A program made the position numbers and the translations under genes. A DNA stretch of 64,000 bases from Qiania dongpingensis (lineage in GTDB: Bacteria > Bacillota > Clostridia > Lachnospirales > Lachnospiraceae): contig NZ_CP060634.1 in assembly GCF_014337195.1 (NCBI RefSeq), positions 1,054,001 to 1,118,000 of the forward strand, written 5' to 3'. The notes beneath the pieces are model-generated. The model saw nothing but the letters and a program-made list of their open reading frames with translations, did not search any database and was not told the origin of the DNA. This document shows positions 8,514 through 16,819 of this stretch, piece after piece (within the stretch, counting starts at the first letter, position 1; each line of letters opens with the position of its first letter).

Positions 8514-9857
8514 TTATACAAATCTGATATGTTTGTCCAGCCGTTTCCCTTCCGGCTTAAGATCCTCAGGCTCCAGGATCAGCTTGATGGCCCAGGGAGG
8601 TACGGCGGCGTCACTGTAGTCCTCTTCCATAAACAGGAATGCCACGTCATAGTCCGGCCTCTTCTTCGGGAATATCCCATGGCCGTCCGTAAAATACAGA
8701 AGGCCCTTCAGACTGCCAAACCCGCCTTTTTCCTTCTGTTCTTCCACATAGGAAAACACAGGGCGGAAATCCGTGCCTCCTCCTCCCCGGATCTCAAACT
8801 CTTCCATATAATCCTTAAGCTCTTCCCCGCAGGTGATCCGCACATCCGAGCGAACCGCTTCATCGCACTGTATGATATGGACGTTTACCTTTTTAAAAAA
8901 GCTGGACGTCTCAGACAGAATCCCATAGGTCTCAGAAAGGAAGCTTTTTATCAGCCCGCCGGAACAGGACATGGAAGTATCGACCGCGATTATAAAGTCC
9001 TGAATCTTTTTCACCTCTTTAAATTCCTGAGGTTCGATCAGCGGCATATTGCCGTAAAGTCTCAGACCATAGCTGTAAAATCCATAATCAAAGGAATCCG
9101 TGTCCACCTGCATCTCCTCGCGCAGCACGGCAAACTTTTTTAAAAATGCCCGGTAATCACAGCGTTTTCGGTTTTTAGCCCGAATCTGCTCCAAAAGATT
9201 CCCGGACTCCTCCGACTGGTCTCTTCCGATCGTCTCCATCCTGGTCTCTGTCCGCTCTGCGATATCCTGCCACTTCTGCTCCAGCTGCTCTTCCAACTCC
9301 GGCGGCTCCCCGTTTTCCCCCTGTGGCCAGAAGCTGTGATCATCCACCCAGAATGCCTGCTCCAAGCGCTCCAGCTGCTTCTCTGTAAGCCTCTGCTCCA
9401 TTAACACCTGGTAAATTCCTTCCGCCGTTAATACCTTAAGCCGCCTTCCAAGCATTTCGTAGGTCTCTTTCCGCACCGGACCTACGGCCCTCCGGACGCT
9501 GCGTTTGAAAAGTCCGTCAATGATGGATTCCATGGCAATATCACAGGACAGATTCCAATAATCCTCCCTCCGTTTCCCTCTCCTGGTCAGATGACGGAAT
9601 AAGCAGTGAAATACCATGTGCAGATACAAGCGGTTTACATAACGCCTGTCGCTCTGAAAAAGCTCCGCCAGGGCGTATGGTTCAAAATGAACGGAATAGC
9701 CGTCGGTCCCGGCTCTCTTTGCTTCCGTATCCAAAAGAAAGGACAGACTGCAAAGAGCCAGATCCAGAAATCGCATGTTCAGATACAGCTCATTTCTGGC
9801 CGTTCCCAGAATCTCTTTTCCAATGCGGTCCCATTTCTCCGTAAGCTCCTTCGACAT
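8514..9857 (-). CDS. VWA-like protein with putative metallopeptidase domain (DUF2201 type)
   Basis: A 447-residue protein of the DUF2201 class. The N-terminal half has an HMVFHCLFRH segment followed by WNLSCDIAMESIIDG, resembling the putative metallopeptidase HxxxH region. The C-terminal half is a von Willebrand A domain with a MIDAS motif in IIAVDTSMSCSGGL and RGGGGTDFRPVFSYVEE. VWA partners of MoxR ATPases bind a divalent ion and target proteins. ATG 9857 is chosen because GGAGG lies 7 bases upstream; an in-frame start six codons earlier has none. It is the first gene of the nine-gene run to the left edge, as a terminator-like hairpin separates it from the gene before. Confidence 0.87.
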   Translation of the reverse strand: MSKELTEKWDRIGKEILGTARNELYLNMRFLDLALCSLSFLLDTEAKRAGTDGYSVHFEPYALAELFQSDRRYVNRLYLHMVFHCLFRHLTRRGKRREDYWNLSCDIAMESIIDGLFKRSVRRAVGPVRKETYEMLGRRLKVLTAEGIYQVLMEQRLTEKQLERLEQAFWVDDHSFWPQGENGEPPELEEQLEQKWQDIAERTETRMETIGRDQSEESGNLLEQIRAKNRKRCDYRAFLKKFAVLREEMQVDTDSFDYGFYSYGLRLYGNMPLIEPQEFKEVKKIQDFIIAVDTSMSCSGGLIKSFLSETYGILSETSSFFKKVNVHIIQCDEAVRSDVRITCGEELKDYMEEFEIRGGGGTDFRPVFSYVEEQKEKGGFGSLKGLLYFTDGHGIFPKKRPDYDVAFLFMEEDYSDAAVPPWAIKLILEPEDLKPEGKRLDKHIRFV

Positions 9858-9902
9858 CGTTTTACCTCCAGACAATTCCAGACATTACAGGATTCATTCC
9901 TA

Positions 9903-9935
9903 GTTTAAAACAGTGTACTGGTCACACCAGTACAC
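9903..9935 (-). terminator. Rho-independent terminator after the AlkD-like gene
   Basis: The inverted repeat GTGTACTGGT/ACCAGTACAC (9913-9922 and 9926-9935, 3-base loop) is followed on the minus strand by TGTTTTAAA. It sits 15 bp past the AlkD-like stop and in front of the VWA/MoxR/lar run, so it marks an operon boundary. Confidence 0.65.
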
Positions 9936-9949
9936 CGCTTTGCAGGGCG

Positions 9950-10648
9950 TCATTTTACTTTCAGCCGGTTCAGTATTTCCTTTTCCTCCGGAGAGACTCT
10001 CCTCGACTCTCTGATCTTCTGGATCGCTTTATTGTGAGTCCAGGGCTCCAGCTCCTGCCGTTCCAGAATCACCCGGGTCTTTTCCGGAAACCGCACATAA
10101 CAGACGGAGACCGCCCAGGCCGCCGCCATTTTTACATAATAGCCCTCATGGCTGATCCGGCAATATATTTCCAGAACCTTATCAATATAGGGTTCTGTGA
10201 TAAAATACTGCATTAATGTCACGACGGCGAATCTGACCTCATATTCTTTCTGGCTTTCCAGATATTTGCAGACATAGGCAAAGCTCTCCTCCGGATATTT
10301 CGTCATGAATTTAAGAGTGCTGTTCCCGCAGTCACATACCGCCCAGCTGTTGATCCGCGGAACATAGGCATCCAGATGCAAAAAGCGCTCCTCCAGAGGC
10401 ATTTTGGCGTATCCGATCACCATTCCCTGCACCATCAGCTCTTCCTGGTATAAGCTTTCCGGCTGCGCCTCCTCGATCTCCGTCAAAAAACGGCTGTAAT
10501 CTTCTCTGGCGATGGCCCTGGCCGCGCTCCGCACATCCGGCACCCGGACCCCGATGGTCTTCCCCGTGCCCGGAACCAGCCTGTCATTGAATTCTTTATA
10601 TCCGCCGTCCGCTTTATCAAGCAGCGTTTCTCTCAGCTCTTTTAGCAT
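9950..10648 (-). CDS. DNA alkylation repair protein, AlkD-like HEAT-repeat glycosylase
   Basis: A 232-residue all-helical protein of the AlkD/AlkC DNA glycosylase family, which removes N3- and N7-alkylated purines without base flipping. Family hallmarks visible are the basic GIRVPDVR-like segment (GVRVPDVRSAARAIA), the WAVCDCGNSTLKFM segment that corresponds to the region with the conserved catalytic Asp, and WTHNKAIQKIRESRR at the C-terminus. The start ATG 10648 is preceded by AGGAGGA. It is followed by a terminator hairpin and is separated from the upstream LRR gene by 94 bp. Some Firmicute members of this family have lost activity; substrate specificity is not determinable here. Confidence 0.85.
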   Translation of the reverse strand: MLKELRETLLDKADGGYKEFNDRLVPGTGKTIGVRVPDVRSAARAIAREDYSRFLTEIEEAQPESLYQEELMVQGMVIGYAKMPLEERFLHLDAYVPRINSWAVCDCGNSTLKFMTKYPEESFAYVCKYLESQKEYEVRFAVVTLMQYFITEPYIDKVLEIYCRISHEGYYVKMAAAWAVSVCYVRFPEKTRVILERQELEPWTHNKAIQKIRESRRVSPEEKEILNRLKVK

Positions 10649-10742
10649 CTTCCTCCTCTTTCTGTCCGCAGTATGATTCTGGCGTCTGCATCTATTATGC
10701 CTTATTTCCTCTTCGCTTTCAAGTCAGACCGTCAAAAGGCGG

Positions 10743-11903
10743 TCATAATTCAAATACCTTCTTCGCCCCATCAGCCGTTTCTTTTCTGTGCTTAAAATCC
10801 ATTAAAAATCCCAGGCATTCCGTCCTCCCCATCTGCCCTGCCATTTCCATCATCGCGTCTATGGCGGCCTTACGTTTTCCCGTCAGCCTGTGAGACTCTG
10901 TCTTATTTACCGGACTTCCGCCGAACCCGCCTTCTCCGAGGGAAGCCATGTAAAAGTCTCCAGCGCCGTCTGCAGGCGGCTCGTCCTCTGTCTCATAAGC
11001 CGGAAAAGAAACCTCTTGTGTTTCCCCGGCGTCCATTCCAATGCCTCCCGCCTCCGCTACCAAACGGATGGAATCCAGATCATCCTGTTTTAAAAGATAT
11101 TCTCCTGCTTCCCGGACATGGGAGCTGAAATACGAGAGATATCCAGTCTTCGCCTCTGCCGACAGCCCTTTCGGACAGCGGAGACGGCTCAGAGCCAGCT
11201 CCGCCAGCACCTGTGCCGGTTCCTGGCTCACCGCTAGGTGAAACAGCCCGTCGTATGCACGATAATCAATTTCTCCCTCCTGAAAACACTGGCGGTAGCG
11301 GTAGCCGGTTCCATGAACATGCGTTTCAAGAATCCTGGCGGGAATATTCTCCACAGAAACCTCATAATATTCCGGAAATATCAGACAGCTTTCTCCGTCC
11401 CGTTCCTGTATCGTCACGGCCAGGGCATACCGAAGCTCCGAAAGCATTTGACAGAGGCTCCTTGACTTCTCTCTTTTCCTGATAAATCTAAGCTCTCTCA
11501 CCATGCTGCAGCCCATAAACGCGCCGCTTCCAATCCGTTCCAGGGAGTCCGTAAATGATATGGTCTCCAGATTCCCGCACCCATAGAAAGCGTAATCTCC
11601 AATCACCTTTACTGTATCCGGCAGAGAAACAGCCAACAGCCTGTCTCCTTTCACCGCTCTCTTTGCCTCTGTTTCCTCTTCCTTCGCATCCGTCTTCTCA
11701 AAGACACCCTCGTCCTTTTCCCGGAAGCGGGCCGTTTTCTCCGTTAGAAACCTCCGCGGCGTCTCTGAGGCGGAAAAAGCATATGGGCCAATCTCTGTCA
11801 CCGGACATCCCCCGATCTCCTCCGGGACCTTCAGCGTATCCTTTTCCCCAAAAGCTCCGCATATGCGGATTCCGCCTGCCGCCCTGGCATAGATCCATTC
11901 CAT
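10743..11903 (-). CDS. Leucine-rich-repeat (BspA-type) protein
   Basis: A 386-residue protein with two to three LRR_5/BspA-like repeats in the first 140 residues (ACGGCPVTEIGPYAFS-like start, then LPDTVKVIGDYAFYGCGNLETISF and SLERIGSGAFMGCSMVRELRF). A charged insertion at about 55-85 (KTDAKEEETEAKRAVKG) separates repeats one and two. No signal peptide is seen, so the protein is probably cytoplasmic, unlike surface BspA. The C-terminal 200 residues match nothing I recognise. ATG 11903 has AAAGGAA upstream. Its 5' flank abuts the terminal inverted repeat of repeat copy A, so the promoter may lie within that element. Function unknown. Confidence 0.75.
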   Translation of the reverse strand: MEWIYARAAGGIRICGAFGEKDTLKVPEEIGGCPVTEIGPYAFSASETPRRFLTEKTARFREKDEGVFEKTDAKEEETEAKRAVKGDRLLAVSLPDTVKVIGDYAFYGCGNLETISFTDSLERIGSGAFMGCSMVRELRFIRKREKSRSLCQMLSELRYALAVTIQERDGESCLIFPEYYEVSVENIPARILETHVHGTGYRYRQCFQEGEIDYRAYDGLFHLAVSQEPAQVLAELALSRLRCPKGLSAEAKTGYLSYFSSHVREAGEYLLKQDDLDSIRLVAEAGGIGMDAGETQEVSFPAYETEDEPPADGAGDFYMASLGEGGFGGSPVNKTESHRLTGKRKAAIDAMMEMAGQMGRTECLGFLMDFKHRKETADGAKKVFEL

Positions 11904-11931
11904 AATAAGCGTTCCTTTCCTATCCTATAAG

Positions 11932-12656
11932 ATACTTTTTGGAATCATACCTTTAAATACCTTTCAAATAAACTTTCTTAATCTGGTTTATAAGGCAAGA
12001 GGAAATCCGATTCCATCCAGGCGGCTCGCTGGCAGCCGTAACCAGGATCTTTGCGGCCTCCAGTCGGTCCTTTCCAACTGACATGGATAAATCGATATTT
12101 TTCCATGTCAGATTCCAATAAAAACCTGCATGAAATTCGGTTTTTACCTCCCTGCGGCCGGGAAGATCCTGCTAACGCCTTTGCGGCGCTCGCCTTACGA
12201 TGAAATCGGATTCTTCCTCTCGCTCTTTCTTCCGCACCGAAATAAGCGCTCATTTATTTTGAAAGTCATCAGGGCGGTCTACCGCAGCCCGCTGCCATAA
12301 GGCGCGCGGGCCGTGTGGATATCCAATCCTTTTCTGGAATCAATAAAACAGAAATCATCCAGTATGGTGCGGCAGGCAGAGCACCGGCAGAAAGATTCTG
12401 GGCCGGCCTAAAGGTGAGCGCTGCAGGGCAGCGGCCGGTGTTCCCCAGGCGGAGGGAGGCAGAAACGGAAAATCCAATTCCGTTTCTGAGCGAACCGGAG
12501 ATGGGAAATCATAAAGATTTCCCACCGACATGTGAGCGGTACTCCCGGAGTGGGGATAAAACGGTCCCTGCATCGCCAGCGAACCGAAATCGTGACGGTC
12601 CGGAACTTCTGCCGGTGTCTTGGTAAAGGCCTTTCAGGAATGATTCCAAAAAGTAT
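11932..12656 (+). repeat. 725-bp structured non-coding repeat, copy A, with 17-bp terminal inverted repeats
   Basis: No convincing gene lies between 11904 and 12668. The span is bounded by perfect 17-bp inverted repeats ATACTTTTTGGAATCAT (11932-11948) and its complement (12640-12656). Nearly the whole sequence recurs inverted at 50618-51337. Internal hairpins include TGACATGGA/TCCATGTCA (12079-12110), CAGAAACGGA/TCCGTTTCTG (12460-12488) and TGGGAAATC/GATTTCCCA (12502-12524). The last stem has changed its closing T-A pair to C-G in copy B, a compensatory change. Short open frames inside are not shared in a coding-like way. It could be a MITE-like non-autonomous transposon, a large structured RNA, or both. 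Confidence 0.8.
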
Positions 12657-12668
12657 TTGGTTGTATGA

Positions 12669-13226
12669 CTATAGAATCCCCAAATGCTCCAGCAGTATCT
12701 TTGTCCCCATCAGTATCAGGATGATCCCGCCTGCGAGTTCTGCCCTGGATTTATACTTGCTCCCAAATACATTTCCCACCAGCACACCCACCACCGACAG
12801 ACAAAAGGTGGTGATCCCGATCAGGGATACCGACATCAGGATGTTTACTTTCAGAAAGGCAAAGGTCACGCCCACAGCCAGAGCGTCAATGCTGGTGGCA
12901 ACTGCCAGTAAAAGCATGGTCCGAACCCCAAAGGAACAGTCCATTTCTTCTTCCTTGGAAAAGGATTCCTTGATCATATTGGCTCCGATGGCTCCCAGAA
13001 GGATAAAAGCGATCCAATGGTCGATATGGACGATTTCATTTTGAAATCCGGTTCCGAGAAAATACCCTATGAGCGGCATAAACATCTGAAAACCTCCAAA
13101 ATAGACGCCGGCCAGCAGTGCATTCTTCCAGCACATTTTCTGCATTGTAAGCCCCTTACAGACAGATACCGCAAACGCGTCCATGGACAGTCCCACCGCG
13201 ATCAAAAACAATTCCCAAACAGCCAT
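12669..13226 (-). CDS. mntP: MntP, manganese efflux pump
   Basis: A 185-residue inner-membrane protein of the MntP (DUF204) family, which exports Mn(II). Six membrane segments are visible. The two related halves carry the family signatures [13 protein letters not shown] (about 14-26) and [13 protein letters not shown] (about 112-124), whose membrane Asp residues are needed for transport. ATG 13226 has AAGGAG 11 bases upstream. The gene is alone, with a yybP-ykoY manganese riboswitch and intrinsic terminator in its leader, which independently supports the manganese role. Its 3' end is 13 bp from the terminal repeat of copy A, so the transcript may read into that element. Confidence 0.95.
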   Translation of the reverse strand: MAVWELFLIAVGLSMDAFAVSVCKGLTMQKMCWKNALLAGVYFGGFQMFMPLIGYFLGTGFQNEIVHIDHWIAFILLGAIGANMIKESFSKEEEMDCSFGVRTMLLLAVATSIDALAVGVTFAFLKVNILMSVSLIGITTFCLSVVGVLVGNVFGSKYKSRAELAGGIILILMGTKILLEHLGIL

Positions 13227-13401
13227 ATGTATTGTTCTCCTTCCTGTTCGCCCGCAGCCATACTATCTTAAATATACGTACGACTGACAGGATAAAGAAT
13301 CCCGGGACGCCAAAGAATCCCGCAAATAAGCCTTCCTCTGCGCATCGTATGCATCCTGCCGGTGGATTTTTCATTTCATAGGATCCACTTTCCTATGAAA
13401 T

Positions 13402-13438
13402 AAAAAAGACCTATCTGTACACATGTACAGATAAGTCT
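13402..13438 (-). terminator. Riboswitch-controlled transcription terminator in the mntP leader
   Basis: On the minus strand a 15-bp stem (13424-13438 with 13407-13421, one G-U pair) with a 2-base loop is followed by TTTTTT. Its 5' arm contains the CTTATC (13430-13435) that also closes the aptamer P1 stem, so the two folds exclude each other. Manganese binding should favour P1 and read-through. A second hairpin (ATTTCATAGGA/TCCTATGAAAT, 13374-13402) follows immediately. Confidence 0.85.
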
Positions 13439-13528
13439 CATCATTTAAAACAAAGCCAGACAGCCCGCGTCCCAGGCTCATCAGTATGTTGACTTCATTA
13501 CACCAAAGGTGCCAATTACTCCCTTATC
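13430..13528 (-). promoter_or_regulatory. yybP-ykoY manganese riboswitch upstream of mntP
   Basis: Minus-strand leader with P1 formed by GATAAG (13523-13528) and CTTATC (13430-13435). Just inside P1 is GGGAGTA, the yybP-ykoY 5' signature, and the 3' side carries GTCAACATACTGATGAG followed by GCCTGGGA. This class senses Mn(II) and commonly controls mntP. It starts about 10 nt after a consensus promoter and ends in a mutually exclusive terminator. Confidence 0.85.
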
Positions 13529-13535
13529 TCCGTGT

Positions 13536-13564
13536 ATTATAACCGGAGGTTTCTCATTTGTCAA
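13536..13564 (-). promoter_or_regulatory. Sigma-A promoter of the mntP leader
   Basis: TTGACA (13559-13564) and TATAAT (13536-13541) read on the minus strand with a 17-bp spacer, a perfect consensus match. The predicted start lies at the 5' edge of the riboswitch. Confidence 0.85.
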
Positions 13565-13701
13565 TCAAATGCAGGCGGGCCTTTTCCATGGTTTTTCCAT
13601 ATTTTCATTTACTTTCAAATGTTCCTGTGATACTTTAATTGTGGGGATGGCTTTACTTCACAAAATCTTAATTTCACTACATAATTATGGAGGTATTTCT
13701 T

Positions 13702-14928
13702 ATGAGTCAGACAGAAAAAAATTATCAGGCCGCGAGGGAGCTTTACGCTTCCATCGGTGTAGACACCGACAAGGCTCTGGAAACCCTGAAAAAAACACCT
13801 ATTTCCGTACACTGCTGGCAGATTGACGACCTGCAGGGTTTTGAAAATCCCGACGCCGTCCTGACCGGCGGTATCGCTGCCACCGGGAACGCTCCCGGCA
13901 AGCCGGAGAGCCGGGAAGAATATATGGCAAATCTGAACCAGGCGCTGGATCTGATCCCTGGCGCCACTAAACTGGCGCTCCACGCCATCTACCTGGACAA
14001 GCACGGAAAAGACATCGACCGGGATGAGATCGGCCCTGAGGAATTCTCCGAGTGGGTGGATTTTGCCAAGAGCCGGAACATCGGTCTGGATTTTAATCCC
14101 ACTTACTTTTCCCATCCCATGTCCGACAGCGGCTATACTCTGACCAGCCGCGATGAGTCTGTCAGAGAGTTCTGGATCAACCATGGAAAATGCTGCAGGC
14201 GCATCGGTGAATATTTTGGAAAAGAGCTGGGTCAGGTCTGCATCACCAATCACTGGATTGGCGACGGCAACAAAGATTACACCATTGACAAGCTGACTCC
14301 CCGCCTGATCTTAAAGGACTCCCTGGATCAGATATTTGCCGAACCCATCGATCCTCGATACAATATCGACTCCGTAGAGAGCAAGGTATTCGGGCTTGGC
14401 AGCGAAAGCTACGTACCAGGCTCCCATGAATTTTATACCAACTACGCCCTGACCAAAAAGAACTGCATCGTCTGCATGGACGCCGGACATTTCCACCCTA
14501 CGGAAAGCATTGCCGCGAAGTTTTCTTCCTACCTGGCCTTCGGTCAGGAACTCATGCTGCATGTGAGCCGTCCGGTCCGCTGGGACAGCGACCACGTAGT
14601 CATGCTGGATGATGAGACAAAAGCCATCATGGAAGAAATCGTCCGCTACGACGCCCTGGACAGGATCCATATCGGTACGGATTATTTTGACGCCAGCATC
14701 AATCGGATCGCCGCCACAGCCATCGGCGCGAGAAACGCAAGAAAGGCCCTGCTTCTGGCCCTGCTCCAGCCGACGGAGGAACTGATCCAGATAGAAAGAG
14801 AAGGAAATCTGACCAAACGGCTGGCCTACTATGAGGAACTCAAAGCTATGCCCTTCGGTCTCGTCTGGGAAATGTTCTGTGAAATGGAGAACGTACCGGG
14901 AAGGACCTGGATTTCAGAGCTGAAATAA
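13702..14928 (+). CDS. rhaA: L-rhamnose isomerase
   Basis: RhaA interconverts L-rhamnose and L-rhamnulose in the cytoplasm, the first step of rhamnose use. The 408-residue protein matches RhaA from end to end: LKKTPISVHCWQIDDLQGFE near the start, TNHWIGDGNKDYTIDKLTPR, the metal-site segments CMDAGHFHPTESIAAKFSS and HVSRPVRWDSDHVV, and IHIGTDYFDASINRI. ATG 13702 is used because GGAGG sits 8 bases upstream; an in-frame ATG five codons earlier overlaps that site. No rhaB, rhaD or rhamnose transporter is adjacent, so it is an isolated copy here, and such isomerases can also act on related sugars. Confidence 0.97.
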   Translation: MSQTEKNYQAARELYASIGVDTDKALETLKKTPISVHCWQIDDLQGFENPDAVLTGGIAATGNAPGKPESREEYMANLNQALDLIPGATKLALHAIYLDKHGKDIDRDEIGPEEFSEWVDFAKSRNIGLDFNPTYFSHPMSDSGYTLTSRDESVREFWINHGKCCRRIGEYFGKELGQVCITNHWIGDGNKDYTIDKLTPRLILKDSLDQIFAEPIDPRYNIDSVESKVFGLGSESYVPGSHEFYTNYALTKKNCIVCMDAGHFHPTESIAAKFSSYLAFGQELMLHVSRPVRWDSDHVVMLDDETKAIMEEIVRYDALDRIHIGTDYFDASINRIAATAIGARNARKALLLALLQPTEELIQIEREGNLTKRLAYYEELKAMPFGLVWEMFCEMENVPGRTWISELK

Positions 14929-14948
14929 TAAATAAAACAGAATCCGGA

Positions 14949-14973
14949 CGCCGCGGCCTTTCATGCCGCGGCG
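14949..14973 (+). terminator. GC-rich hairpin after rhaA
   Basis: CGCCGCGGC (14949-14957) pairs perfectly with GCCGCGGCG (14965-14973) across a 7-base loop, 20 bp after the rhaA stop. No long T-run follows, so it is a probable but not classical terminator. Confidence 0.5.
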
Positions 14974-14998
14974 TATCTGACTTTCCGGCATTTTAATC

Positions 14999-15027
14999 TT
15001 GAAGTCTTTCTGCTTTCGTCCTACAAT
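14999..15027 (+). promoter_or_regulatory. Promoter of the ABC exporter operon
   Basis: TTGAAG (14999-15004) and TACAAT (15022-15027) with a 17-bp spacer, 65 bp before the first exporter ATG. Confidence 0.6.
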
Positions 15028-15091
15028 ATAATGAATGACGGGAGTTCTGATCTATTACTCAGAAAAGACACCTTAGAAGGGAACGATTATC

Positions 15092-16819
15092 ATGTTAAAA
15101 CGACTTTTTTCCTATATGAGGCCTTATAAAGCATACGCTGTCCTGGCTGTCATCTGTATCACTCTGGAAGGCACGTTTGAGCTGATCATCCCTCTGATTA
15201 TGGCGGATATCATTGATGTCGGCGTGGCCACCGGAAACAAGGCTATCATTTTCCAGAAGGGAATTCTCATGATCTTCTGCGCGCTCCTCTCCCTGTTTCT
15301 CGGAATCGGCAGCGCCAAATTTTCCGCCACCTGCGGCCAGGGGCTGGGAGCAGAGCTGCGGAAAGCGGAGTATAAAAAGCTGCAGAGCTTCTCCTTTTCC
15401 AACATCGACCATTTCCGGACGTCTTCCCTGGTGACAAGGCTTACCAGCGACGTCACCACCATCCAAAACTCCGTGTCAACCGGCATGAGGCCCGGCTGCA
15501 GAGCGCCCATCATGATGCTCATCTCTTTGATCATGGCGTTCTTAATGAACTGGAAGCTGGCGCTGGTGTTCTGTGTGGCGTCTCCCATTCTTGGAACTCT
15601 CCTTTTTTTTATCATCAAGAATGTACGACCCCTCTATTCCAAAATGCAGGGCTCCATCGACCTGGTGAACCGGATCGTCCAGGAAAATCTGACTGCCGTG
15701 CGCGTAGTCAAATCCTACGTCCGCGGAGAATATGAGATTGGAAAATTCAACGAAGGGAATATGGCCCTCCGCACCACCTCGGAAAAAGCTTTCGGCCTGG
15801 CCGCCCTCAACATGCCGGCCATGCAGCTGGTCATGTACGCAACGATCCTCAGCATCCTCTGGATAGGCGGCAACCTGATCTTCGTCGGCGACATGCAGGT
15901 CGGACAGCTGACCGGCTTTTTGAGCTATGTACTCCAGGTACTTAATTCTCTGATGATGATATCCAACGTATTCATGATGATGACTCGTTCTCTCGCCTCC
16001 TGCCGCCGTATCGTGGAGGTATTGGATGAGGAGATCGACATCACAGAAGAAAATGCCAGGGAAATCCAGATAACGGACGGCTCCGTCTCCTTTGAGCACG
16101 TTTCCTTCAAATACCGCCCCGAGGCCAAGGAATATGTCCTGTCCGACGTAACGTGTTCCATAAAAGCCGGCCAGACTATCGGAATCCTTGGCGGCACCGG
16201 TTCCGCCAAAAGTACGCTCGTCCAGCTGATACCCAGACTGTACGATGTCACCTCCGGAACTCTTTCCATCGACGGACATCCCGTTTGTGAATATCCGCTT
16301 TCTCACCTGAGAGATGCCGTAGCCATGGTCCTTCAGAAAAACACCTTGTTTTCCGGGACCATCGTGGATAACCTGCGCTGGGGGAAGGGAGACGCCACAG
16401 AAGAAGAGATCCGCCAGGCCTGCCGGATAGCGTGTGCCGACGAATTCATAAACCAGCTTCCCAAGGGTTACGATACAGAGCTCGGCCAGGGGGGCGTCAA
16501 CATATCCGGCGGACAAAAACAGCGCCTCTGTATTGCCAGGGCTCTTTTAAAGCATCCAAAGATCCTGATTCTGGATGACTCCACCAGCGCCGTGGACACC
16601 GCTACGGAAGCAAAGATCCGGGAAGGCCTTTCCGGGTATTTGAAGGGTACCACCAAGATCATCATCGCCCAGAGGATCACTTCAGTGATGCACGCCGACC
16701 AGATCTTTATCCTGGAGCACGGCGAAATTCAGGCTGCCGGCACTCATGAAACACTTCTGGCTTCCAATAAAACCTATCAGGAACTTTATTATTCCCAGCA
16801 GGAAGGAGTTGGTCTCTAA
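15092..16819 (+). CDS. Heterodimeric ABC exporter subunit, degenerate ATP site
   Basis: A 575-residue half-transporter: six membrane segments (residues about 1-310) and a nucleotide-binding domain. The ATPase motifs are atypical. Walker A is GTGSAKST (Ala where Gly is usual), Walker B ends ILILDDSTS with Asp in place of the catalytic Glu, and the H-loop is IIIAQRITS with Gln for His; the signature NISGGQKQR is intact. This is the pattern of the subunit that contributes the non-catalytic site in heterodimeric exporters. It overlaps the next gene by one base (TAATG). The cargo is unknown; multidrug or lipid export is typical. Confidence 0.92.
   Translation: MLKRLFSYMRPYKAYAVLAVICITLEGTFELIIPLIMADIIDVGVATGNKAIIFQKGILMIFCALLSLFLGIGSAKFSATCGQGLGAELRKAEYKKLQSFSFSNIDHFRTSSLVTRLTSDVTTIQNSVSTGMRPGCRAPIMMLISLIMAFLMNWKLALVFCVASPILGTLLFFIIKNVRPLYSKMQGSIDLVNRIVQENLTAVRVVKSYVRGEYEIGKFNEGNMALRTTSEKAFGLAALNMPAMQLVMYATILSILWIGGNLIFVGDMQVGQLTGFLSYVLQVLNSLMMISNVFMMMTRSLASCRRIVEVLDEEIDITEENAREIQITDGSVSFEHVSFKYRPEAKEYVLSDVTCSIKAGQTIGILGGTGSAKSTLVQLIPRLYDVTSGTLSIDGHPVCEYPLSHLRDAVAMVLQKNTLFSGTIVDNLRWGKGDATEEEIRQACRIACADEFINQLPKGYDTELGQGGVNISGGQKQRLCIARALLKHPKILILDDSTSAVDTATEAKIREGLSGYLKGTTKIIIAQRITSVMHADQIFILEHGEIQAAGTHETLLASNKTYQELYYSQQEGVGL

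Noticed and set aside
1..9857. A lactate racemase (larA) gene within the Lar cluster
   Set aside because: No open frame in the run shows LarA features. The enzyme that uses the cofactor is not in this window.
12315..12626. Open frames inside repeat copy A
   Set aside because: Equivalent frames in copy B are broken or different and the shared features are hairpins, not codons. Treated as non-coding.
15542..16516. Minus-strand open frame of 324 codons
   Set aside because: Antisense to the first ABC exporter subunit; no motif or ribosome site.
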